Positions 8,399-14,210 of a DNA stretch of 16,977 nt are shown in pieces (position 1 is the stretch's first letter; each line of letters starts with the position of its first letter). The DNA is from CAZEVY01 sp964515555 (GTDB lineage Bacteria > Acidobacteriota > Terriglobia > Bryobacterales > Bryobacteraceae): the NCBI GenBank assembly GCA_964515555.1, contig CAZEVY010000113.1:1-16977 (forward strand), in the 5' to 3' direction. Both the position numbers and the translations under genes were made by a program. Under the pieces are notes generated by a model that was given only the letters and a program-made list of their open reading frames with translations, had not been told where the DNA came from and searched no databases.

Positions 8399-10102
8399 TT
8401 ATTTCGGCGCTTCGATCGGGTACACCTTCACTTCGACGCGGCGGTTCTTGGCGTGATTGAGCGGATCGGCGGGATCGGCCGGACGGCTCCAGCCCATACC
8501 GGAGGCCGAGAACTGGTTCGGCTGAAGCGTCGGGAACTTGCGCACGATGGCCTCCTTCACCGCATTGGCGCGATTCAACGAGAGCTCCTCGACGGCGCTC
8601 TCCGGCACCTGCCCCTTCATCGACCCGTCGGCGTGCCCCTCGACGACGATGCGCGCCGCGCCGAACTGTCCGGCGAGCTTCCCGACTTCCTCGACGATGA
8701 AGCCGACGTTAGGATCGTAGAGCTCTTCCTTTTCCTTACCCTCGACCTGCTTGGTTACCTTCTTGCTCAGGTCCCATGAGTTCGGGAAGAAGTGAATCAC
8801 GACGGTCTTGGTCAGAATCTCCTCGCTCTCGCCCTTCACCGTGGTCGCCGCCGCGGGCGCGAACTGGACGTCGTACTCGTTTTTCTGGTTGGCGTACTTG
8901 GGCTCTTTGCCGAGCTTCTGCACTACCGAGAAATCGACCACCTGGTCGAAGTCGACCTTGTCGCCCACCGAGCCGATGCGCTTGTAGAGGAAAAACGCCG
9001 TGTTCCAGGTGCGCTCGAAACTCGTCGGGTTGTTCTGGTTGAGGAAAAACTCGCGGTTCTCGGCGTGATTGGTGGAGTGTGCGTCGCCGAGCATGTCGAG
9101 TGCATCGGTCTCCGGAATCGAGTAGCCGGCGGCCATGAGCTTGGCGACCTGCTGTTTGTTCGGCTGCTCCTTGAGCGCCTCCATGGCGTCGAAGATGCCG
9201 CGGACGAGTCCTTCGATGATGTCGGCGTTGTCCTTGGCGAAGTCGGCGCGGGCGAACCAGACGTCGGCGATCAGCTTGTTGGCGGTGGCCGTGGAGACCA
9301 GATGGCGTTTGCATTTCACCTTGGAGAGATTGTAGATGTCCGGCTCCCTGCTCACGCAGGCGGGGTTCGACTTGGAGGCGTTGAACGCCGCGGCTGCCTG
9401 GAAGGCGTCCTGCGTGAACTTGAAGTTCACCTCGGCGGGCTGCACGCCGGCGTTGATGAGCGCGTTCAGCACGAAGTAGTGCGACGGCGAATTCTGCGCC
9501 AGCACGATGGTCTTGCCGCGCAGGTCGGCGACCGTCTTGATGTTGTCGCGCACGACGATGCCGTCGCCGCCGTTGGACCAGTCGACCTGCTGGAACACGC
9601 GCGGCATCACGCGCGAGTCGCGGCGGAGGCTCTCCATGAACAGCGGGATCATGTCGACGGTCGCCCAGCCGATGTGGACGTTGCCGGCGGCGTAGGCGTC
9701 GCGCATGGCGACGGGGTCGTCGATGAGCGTGAGCTCGACCTTGAAGTCCTTCCCGCCGGGCGCCTTCCAGGCCTTGCCCGCCTTGAAGCCGCCGTTGGCG
9801 AGGATGATGGGCGCCCATCCGGCCCAGACATTCATCGCGAACCGCACGGTGCGGTCGGTCATGGGCTTGTAGTTGGAGATGCCCTGGACTGGCGGCAGCT
9901 TCTGCGCCGGAACGAAGTTGTATTCCTTGGCCGTGGTGATGCCGCCGGCGTCGGGCGATTCCGCCTGTTTGGCCAGTTCGCCTCCGCCGGCGTCGCCGCC
10001 GCCCGATCGCCCGCTAAATCGCCAGATGCCGAGGCCCACGAGTCCCGCGACGACCGCGAACACCGCGAGATAGAAGGCAGGTTTCGGATTCCCGTTCGCC
10101 AT
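8399..10102 (-). CDS. Membrane-anchored solute-binding protein fused to an OmpA peptidoglycan-binding domain
   Basis: 567 residues, first gene of the cluster. Residues 9-27 form an uncleaved-looking signal anchor, followed by a Gly-rich linker (31-45). Residues ~84-400 are an NMT1/SsuA/TauA-like type-2 binding protein (RFAMNVWAGWAPIILANGG, DLRGKTIVLAQNSPSHYF, NADIIEGLVRGIFDA). Residues ~433-567 are an OmpA C-terminal domain: VVEGHADG with Asp492, LSLNRANAV with Arg511, and NHAKNRRVEVKV. Asp492 and Arg511 align with the diaminopimelate-binding pair of OmpA proteins (D271/R286 in Acinetobacter OmpA), so wall binding is plausible. The protein would span the periplasm from inner membrane to cell wall. 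I recall similar fusions named 'phosphate ABC transporter substrate-binding/OmpA family', but phosphate is not supported by the sequence. Confidence 0.92.
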   Translation of the reverse strand: MANGNPKPAFYLAVFAVVAGLVGLGIWRFSGRSGGGDAGGGELAKQAESPDAGGITTAKEYNFVPAQKLPPVQGISNYKPMTDRTVRFAMNVWAGWAPIILANGGFKAGKAWKAPGGKDFKVELTLIDDPVAMRDAYAAGNVHIGWATVDMIPLFMESLRRDSRVMPRVFQQVDWSNGGDGIVVRDNIKTVADLRGKTIVLAQNSPSHYFVLNALINAGVQPAEVNFKFTQDAFQAAAAFNASKSNPACVSREPDIYNLSKVKCKRHLVSTATANKLIADVWFARADFAKDNADIIEGLVRGIFDAMEALKEQPNKQQVAKLMAAGYSIPETDALDMLGDAHSTNHAENREFFLNQNNPTSFERTWNTAFFLYKRIGSVGDKVDFDQVVDFSVVQKLGKEPKYANQKNEYDVQFAPAAATTVKGESEEILTKTVVIHFFPNSWDLSKKVTKQVEGKEKEELYDPNVGFIVEEVGKLAGQFGAARIVVEGHADGSMKGQVPESAVEELSLNRANAVKEAIVRKFPTLQPNQFSASGMGWSRPADPADPLNHAKNRRVEVKVYPIEAPK

Positions 10103-10226
10103 GTTGGTGTGTCTTCCCCCTAGTATTGTCTACGAACGGAGAGGCCGCCGTGTTCGGAGAAGTGGTGGGGCGGCCCCGCACGCGGCGCATTGGTTGGGGG
10201 CCGCGCTCGCGCCTACTGATATCCCG

Positions 10227-10238
10227 TACTATGTAGTA
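10227..10238. promoter_or_regulatory. Inverted repeat overlapping a possible -10 box just before brnT; candidate operator
   Basis: TACTA-TG-TAGTA is a perfect 5-bp inverted repeat ending two bases before the brnT ATG. Its left part, TACTAT, could serve as a -10 element for brnT. Toxin-antitoxin operons are commonly repressed by their own antitoxin, so the downstream HTH protein is the natural candidate to bind here. The -35 region is not convincing, and five-base arms may occur by chance. Confidence 0.45.
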
Positions 10239-10240
10239 AC

Positions 10241-10525
10241 ATGAAAACTAGATTCGAATGGGACTCCGTCAAGGCCGACGCTAACTGGCGTCGCCACGGA
10301 GTTCGGTTCGAACTTGCGGCGACGGTATTCAGCGATCCGTTCGCCGTTGAGTTTCTCGACGATCGGCAGGACTACGGTGAGCCTCGGTTCGTAATTATCG
10401 GCATGGCGAATGGTGGCGTTCTGCTCTTCGTTGCCTACACGGAGCGCGACGTGTGGATCCGCATCATTTCAGCCCGGAGGGTGACCCAACGTGAGGAAGG
10501 CGACTATTTCCACCAGAATGCTTAA
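10241..10525 (+). CDS. brnT: BrnT family toxin (RelE-like fold RNase)
   Basis: 94 residues, the usual BrnT length. The family pattern is clear: FEWDSVKADANWRRHGVRFE at the start, AATVFSDPFAVEFLDDR, GEPRFVIIG, and the C-terminal TERDVWIRIISARRVTQREE. BrnT proteins are ribonucleases with a RelE-like fold that stop translation until bound by an antitoxin. Here the next gene is an HTH protein rather than a BrnA. The genes overlap by 35 nt if the GTG start of the second is right. ATG at 10241 is the only start that keeps the conserved N-terminus. The leader is very short or absent if the TACTAT box is used. Confidence 0.93.
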   Translation: MKTRFEWDSVKADANWRRHGVRFELAATVFSDPFAVEFLDDRQDYGEPRFVIIGMANGGVLLFVAYTERDVWIRIISARRVTQREEGDYFHQNA

Positions 10526-10811
10526 GCCAATGAGTCGCGACGCCGTTGAGCGCGCCGCGCGCGCGGACCTCGACGCGCAGCCTCTGGCGGCGGACGACCT
10601 CCGTCGCATGAAGCGAACGCCTCAGACCAAGATCATCCGCCGGGCACTCGAACTGACGCAGAAAGAGTTCGCGGCGCGCTATCACATTCCGCTGGGCACA
10701 TTACGGGATTGGGAGCAGGGTCGCTCCGTACCCGACCAGCCGGCGCGCGCATATCTTGCGCTGATCGCACGTGACCCCGCGCATGTCGACCGGACGCTGA
10801 ACGCCCGATAG
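10491..10811 (+). CDS. HTH antitoxin paired with BrnT
   Basis: 106 residues from GTG 10491, which has CGGAGG about ten bases upstream; ATG 10518 or ATG 10530 are alternatives. The GTG start is favoured because proteins of this type commonly start a short basic stretch before the KPMSR segment. The C-terminal half is a Cro/C1-type helix-turn-helix: LELTQKEFAARYHIPLGTLR, then DWEQGRSVPDQPARAYLALI. It should neutralise BrnT and repress the operon, probably at the inverted repeat upstream of brnT. A BrnT with an HTH partner instead of a ribbon-helix-helix BrnA is the odd point. Confidence 0.88.
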   Translation: MRKATISTRMLKPMSRDAVERAARADLDAQPLAADDLRRMKRTPQTKIIRRALELTQKEFAARYHIPLGTLRDWEQGRSVPDQPARAYLALIARDPAHVDRTLNAR

Positions 10812-10832
10812 TTCCGGCATCGTGGAACATGA

Positions 10833-11351
10833 ATGGCGGACCGAACAAGCAGTGTTAGCGCTACTGGGTTGCTGGATATGGCGACCGAAACCTATCTTGG
10901 TTCTCACGATTTCAACGGACTTCGGCTCGGCACCCTCGCGAACGCTGAGTCAACCGGGCTTGCCGACGAGGTCGAGAAACTGGTCCGGGACGGCAAACTG
11001 GAACTGCTTTTTGCTGGCGTGGACGAGAACCCGGCGGTGAAACGTTTCCCAGCACGCCCCGGAGTCGATCAAATCAGCAGTCTTCGTGAACACGGGTTGC
11101 ACGATGCATGGGCTTACCCCGCGGCGGCGCATCTAAGCAATGTGGTGGATCGTAACAAGTACACCGACACGCCGTTCAAGCTTCGAGTAGCACTCGGAGA
11201 GCCACAGCTCACGTTCCAGGCGTTCGACCTGCTAAAGGATGCGTACAATTCCCTGCGGCTCCTCAGAACCGCGTTCCAGCAGCACCCCGACGTGCGTCCG
11301 GATGAGATTCCGGATCCACCCGACGACGATCGAACGATCCGGCTGGAATAG
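10833..11351 (+). CDS. Unrecognised ORF downstream of the BrnT/HTH pair
   Basis: 172 residues from ATG 10833; ATG 10878 (MATETYLGSHDFNGL) is a good alternative, and neither has a clear Shine-Dalgarno. No domain is recognised. The protein is soluble, mixed alpha/beta by appearance, with NPAVKRFPARPGVDQI, a tyrosine/proline cluster near AWAYPAAAHL, and an acidic proline-rich tail (DEIPDPPDDD) that reads like a disordered end. Base use looks less G+C-rich than that of the neighbouring genes. It starts 21 nt after the antitoxin and may be co-transcribed as cargo. It could also be the N-terminal part of a longer protein cut short; I cannot tell. Confidence 0.5.
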   Translation: MADRTSSVSATGLLDMATETYLGSHDFNGLRLGTLANAESTGLADEVEKLVRDGKLELLFAGVDENPAVKRFPARPGVDQISSLREHGLHDAWAYPAAAHLSNVVDRNKYTDTPFKLRVALGEPQLTFQAFDLLKDAYNSLRLLRTAFQQHPDVRPDEIPDPPDDDRTIRLE

Positions 11352-11377
11352 CGCGAACGTGTTTTTGCGCGCCCTCT

Positions 11378-11393
11378 CTCGCTATAAAGCGAG
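11378..11393 (+). promoter_or_regulatory. Perfect stem-loop enclosing a TATAAA box before the sialidase-like gene
   Basis: CTCGCT-ATAA-AGCGAG is a perfect 6-bp hairpin with a 4-nt loop. Within it, TATAAA (11383-11388) matches five of six -10 positions and lies ~35 nt upstream of ATG 11424. No good -35 is seen. There is no T-run after the stem, so it is unlikely to be a terminator for the preceding ORF. It may be an operator-like site over the promoter of the sialidase gene. Confidence 0.4.
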
Positions 11394-11423
11394 CGTACAC
11401 CGTACGATAAAAGGCACTGCGAC

Positions 11424-12644
11424 ATGCTCACCCGCCGATCCCTCCTCGCCGCGCTCGCGGCGCCCCCCGCGATCCGCCGCGAACTCTTCCTGCCCTCGCC
11501 GGGAAAGGGCGTCGCGGTGATGGCTGCGGCGTACTACACGAAGAAGTCCGGCGGCGACCTGATTTCGATCGAGGAACGCTGGTCGCGGTCGGACACCATC
11601 GACGTCGCCTACTACCGGCGCTCGCGCGACAACGGCCGCACCTGGAGCGCGCCCGAGCGTCACCCGACCGGCGAGCGGCGGCCCGAGGGCATGCTGCGCC
11701 GGCACCTGCGCGGCTTCTGGGTCGATCCGCATACCGGGCGCTCCATCGAGTTCTGGAACGAAGGCGTGCTTCCGACCGACGACCCGCTCGAAGGGCTGCG
11801 CCAATGGAACATCTACTATCGCGTCGAGGGCGCGACGCGGCAGGTCATCCATCGCGGCGCGGAGTTTACCGCCGATCACCCGCTGCCTGGCGTCTGGCGC
11901 GGCAGAAACGCCGTGATGCTGGGCGACAAACCGTCGTGGCCGATGGCGCTCCGCGACGGGACGATTCTGCTGCCGATCGAACTGACGGTCGTTGGTCCCG
12001 ACGGCAAACTCGCCAATCCCGGCGGCGGATACACGTGGACGGAGTCGGCGGTGCTGCTCGGGCGATGGAAAGGCGCGGCGATCGAGTGGGAGATGAGCGG
12101 CATCGTCGGCGGCGATCCGGCGCGCACCACACGCGGCATGGTGGAGCCGACGATCGCCGGGCTGCGGGGCGGCCGCCTGCTGATGGTGATGCGCGGCTCG
12201 AACGATCGCAAGCCGGAACTGCCGTCGTATCGCTGGGCGTCGTACTCGCAGGACGGCGGACGAAGCTGGTCGGCGGCGGCGCCGTGGACGTACACGGGCG
12301 GCGAGACGTTCTTCTCGCCGAGCGCCTGCTCGCAGTTGCTGGCGCATTCGAGCGGAAGGCTGTACTGGCTCGGCAACATTACGCCGGGGAATCCGCGCGG
12401 CAATCGCCCGCGATATCCGTTCGTGATCGGCGAAGTGGATCGCGGCTCCGGATTGTTGATACGCGAGTCGATCCGCGTAGTCGACGATAAGGGGCCCGAC
12501 GACGACCCGGTGATGACGCTCTCGAATTTCTACGCGCGCGAGGATCGCGCGACGCGGGAGATCGCGCTGCACATGACGCGTCTGTTCGCCTTCAACGACG
12601 GCTGGAAAGGCGACGCCCTGCTGTACCGGATTCCGGCCGGCTGA
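11424..12644 (+). CDS. Tat-exported sialidase/BNR-repeat family protein
   Basis: 406 residues. The N-terminus (LTRRSLLAALAAPPAIRRE) has a twin-arginine motif with a short hydrophobic part. Two Asp boxes (SxDxGxTW type) are visible: S67-x-D69-x-G71-x-T73-W74 and S275-x-D277-x-G279-x-S281-W282. They mark strands of a sialidase-type six-bladed propeller. Catalytic residues cannot be assigned, so it may be a sialidase, another exo-glycosidase, or only a sugar-binding propeller. AAAGG lies ~10 nt before the ATG. Similar orphan secreted propellers are frequent in this bacterial group, and it could be unrelated to the toxin-antitoxin genes around it. Confidence 0.8.
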   Translation: MLTRRSLLAALAAPPAIRRELFLPSPGKGVAVMAAAYYTKKSGGDLISIEERWSRSDTIDVAYYRRSRDNGRTWSAPERHPTGERRPEGMLRRHLRGFWVDPHTGRSIEFWNEGVLPTDDPLEGLRQWNIYYRVEGATRQVIHRGAEFTADHPLPGVWRGRNAVMLGDKPSWPMALRDGTILLPIELTVVGPDGKLANPGGGYTWTESAVLLGRWKGAAIEWEMSGIVGGDPARTTRGMVEPTIAGLRGGRLLMVMRGSNDRKPELPSYRWASYSQDGGRSWSAAAPWTYTGGETFFSPSACSQLLAHSSGRLYWLGNITPGNPRGNRPRYPFVIGEVDRGSGLLIRESIRVVDDKGPDDDPVMTLSNFYAREDRATREIALHMTRLFAFNDGWKGDALLYRIPAG

Positions 12645-12694
12645 TAGAGCGAGTGATCGGCCGTCAATCCCGTGCGAGCGCCCATCCCCCCGGC

Positions 12695-13099
12695 TCAACC
12701 GACGATCGGGTGGCGTCCCCAGCGCTGGATTCGCTCGTCGGCGGTCAGCAATCGCAAACCATGGCAACGCGCCGTGGCGACGATGATCTGATCCGCTGGA
12801 TCGTGGGGGAATCCGGCGCCAAGCTGGACGCTCTCGGCCGCGATGCGGGCGTCGATGGGCAACACCTGAAGCAGCGGGTGTTCCTCGATCTCCTGGAGCC
12901 AGGTCTCGATCGGCCCTTCCGGCTCCACCCAGCCACGCTCGGCCAGCTTCGCCATCTCCCAGAGCGAAATCGCGCTGAGGCGCAGCGGCTCCCCCCTCAG
13001 CTCGCACTGCTCGATGCAGCGCACCTGATCGCGGGACAGCGATCGCGGATTCGTGCGCCACCACACCAGAATGTGCGTGTCCAAAAGGACGCCGTGCAT
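12695..13099 (-). CDS. vapC: VapC-type PIN-domain toxin
   Basis: 134 residues, normal VapC length. The four acidic residues of the PIN active site are present: D7 (VLLDTHILVWW), E48 (SLWEMAKL), D103 (HDPADQIIVATA) and D121 (LLTADERI). VapC toxins are Mg2+-dependent ribonucleases, many of which cut tRNA. ATG 13099 follows the antitoxin stop with no gap (TAGATG), so translation is coupled. It is convergent with the sialidase-like gene; only 50 bases lie between the two stops, with no terminator seen. Confidence 0.93.
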   Translation of the reverse strand: MHGVLLDTHILVWWRTNPRSLSRDQVRCIEQCELRGEPLRLSAISLWEMAKLAERGWVEPEGPIETWLQEIEEHPLLQVLPIDARIAAESVQLGAGFPHDPADQIIVATARCHGLRLLTADERIQRWGRHPIVG

Positions 13100-13336
13100 C
13101 TATCGCGCGGCCTCCCAATCCTCCGCGGCGTTAAATCGCACGATGTCACCGGTGATTCGCACTTTACCCTTCCAGTCTCCGCGCAGACTTCTTGCCGCCG
13201 GGCGCACGGAGACCACTTTGGCGATGGCCTTGCCGCGGCGGGTGATTACGAGGCTGGACCCGTCGCGCTCGACTTGGTCGAGCATGCGCAGGCAGCGGGC
13301 TTTGAATTCGCTGATGGGGACCTGGGAGATCTTCAC
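13100..13336 (-). CDS. Phd/YefM-type antitoxin
   Basis: 78 residues, start GTG 13336; an in-frame TAA lies just upstream and no ATG is available. The N-terminal half, ISEFKARCLRMLDQVERDG and SLVITRRGKAIAKVVSVRP, is the Phd/YefM DNA-binding and dimerisation fold. The C-terminal part (GDWKGKVRITGDIVRFNAAE) is the expected toxin-wrapping tail. It should block the VapC encoded next and repress its own promoter, for which the inverted repeat at 13353-13372 is the likely site. Confidence 0.9.
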   Translation of the reverse strand: MKISQVPISEFKARCLRMLDQVERDGSSLVITRRGKAIAKVVSVRPAARSLRGDWKGKVRITGDIVRFNAAEDWEAAR

Positions 13337-13352
13337 GCCATCAACTTACCAC

Positions 13353-13372
13353 ATGACCAGTCCGATGGTCAT
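13353..13372. promoter_or_regulatory. 7-bp perfect inverted repeat upstream of the Phd/VapC operon; candidate operator
   Basis: ATGACCA-N6-TGGTCAT is a perfect inverted repeat. Its centre is about 26 bases upstream of the antitoxin GTG, where Phd-type antitoxins usually bind to repress their own operon. No clear -35/-10 pair is visible. It also lies downstream of the pspA stop, but there is no T-run to suggest a terminator. Confidence 0.6.
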
Positions 13373-13400
13373 CTCGCCGGGCCGTACGTCGCAGCCGGCG

Positions 13401-14159
13401 CTAATTCGTCTCGGTCGCCTTCGACTGCGTCACGGCCGGACCGAGGTCCTTGGCCGCCTCGGCGACCTTGGTGGTCTCCGGCGACCGCATCCCCAGCTCC
13501 GCCTCGAACTGCGCGAGGGCGTCCTCGGCCATTACCTTCTGCATGCGCTCCTCGGCTTCGATATCGGCAAGACCGGTGGCCGACAGGTCGGCCGCGACGC
13601 GCACCTTCCCGCGATTCTTGTCGATCTTACCCTGGATGACCTGCTCGAGCTGACCGAAGTCGGTGGTGACGTTGAGTTCGAAGGTCTCGGCGATGGCGGC
13701 GACCTCGGCCTCGGCGGCGCTCATCTTGAGCTCGGCGTCGTACTTCTGGATCTTCTCACGCACTTCGCCGAGCTTGTGCGTGGCGTGCTTCATCTTCTTG
13801 AGGCTGTTTTCGTAGGCGGTCTCGTGCAACTGGAGCTGCTCTTCGTGGCGCGCCAGCTCGGCCTTGGCCTTTTGCAGCTCCAGCGCGAACTTGGCCGCCG
13901 TCGCGCGATCGCCCGCCTTGAGGTAGGCCTTGGTTTCGGCTTCGAGCTTCTGCGCGTGCGAACGGCTGGTGGCCGCCTGTCGCGTGACGCGCTCCACCAG
14001 GCCGCGATACATCTCCAGACCCTTGCGCCCTTCCTTGAGCTGCTCGACGGCGGCGTCGTGCTCGTACTGCATCTGGGCGATCGGATCGGCCTCCCAGAAG
14101 ACGTTGGCGATCTTGTTGATCTGCGCTCGAATCGCGCTCCAGAATTTACCGAGGATCAT
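13401..14159 (-). CDS. pspA: PspA/IM30 family envelope-stress protein
   Basis: 252 residues, close to the usual 220-250. An N-terminal amphipathic helix (FWSAIRAQINKIANVFWEAD) is followed by the all-helical coiled-coil body: DPIAQMQYEHDAAVEQLKEG, RQAATSRSHAQKLEAE and EVREKIQKYDAELKMSAAEA. The C-terminal ~40 residues (TKVAEAAKDLGP onward) look disordered. PspA proteins bind anionic membranes and form ESCRT-III-like rings and rods that protect damaged inner membrane. ATG 14159 has GGAGAG eight bases upstream. The gene follows the kinase by 51 nt on the same strand and lies ~3.3 kb from the ABC/OmpA/AAA+ cluster, whose AAA+ is a natural candidate remodeller of PspA. Confidence 0.92.
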   Translation of the reverse strand: MILGKFWSAIRAQINKIANVFWEADPIAQMQYEHDAAVEQLKEGRKGLEMYRGLVERVTRQAATSRSHAQKLEAETKAYLKAGDRATAAKFALELQKAKAELARHEEQLQLHETAYENSLKKMKHATHKLGEVREKIQKYDAELKMSAAEAEVAAIAETFELNVTTDFGQLEQVIQGKIDKNRGKVRVAADLSATGLADIEAEERMQKVMAEDALAQFEAELGMRSPETTKVAEAAKDLGPAVTQSKATETN

Positions 14160-14210
14160 GACCGTGACTCTCCGACTGCGAGTGTATCACGCGGCTTCGC
14201 GCGGGCCGAT
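14160..14210 (-). promoter_or_regulatory. Kinase-pspA spacer with pspA ribosome binding site and a weak promoter candidate
   Basis: On the minus strand the spacer has a TACACT box (complement of 14181-14186) and GGAGAG (complement of 14168-14173) eight bases before the pspA ATG. The -35 position is poor. pspA could be transcribed from here, from the kinase promoter, or both. Confidence 0.35.

Noticed and set aside
10165..10179. GGGG-CGG-CCCC hairpin in the intergenic region before brnT
   Set aside because: Lies between divergent genes, so it terminates neither; short stem and no T-run, expected by chance in such G+C-rich DNA.
11378..11393. Stem-loop considered as terminator of the unknown ORF
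   Set aside because: No T-run follows it, and it encloses a TATAAA box before the next gene, so a regulatory role is more likely.
11382..13118. 578-residue minus-strand open frame opposite the sialidase-like gene and through vapC
   Set aside because: No motif, and it crosses vapC in another frame; Asp boxes and PIN residues support the annotated frames.
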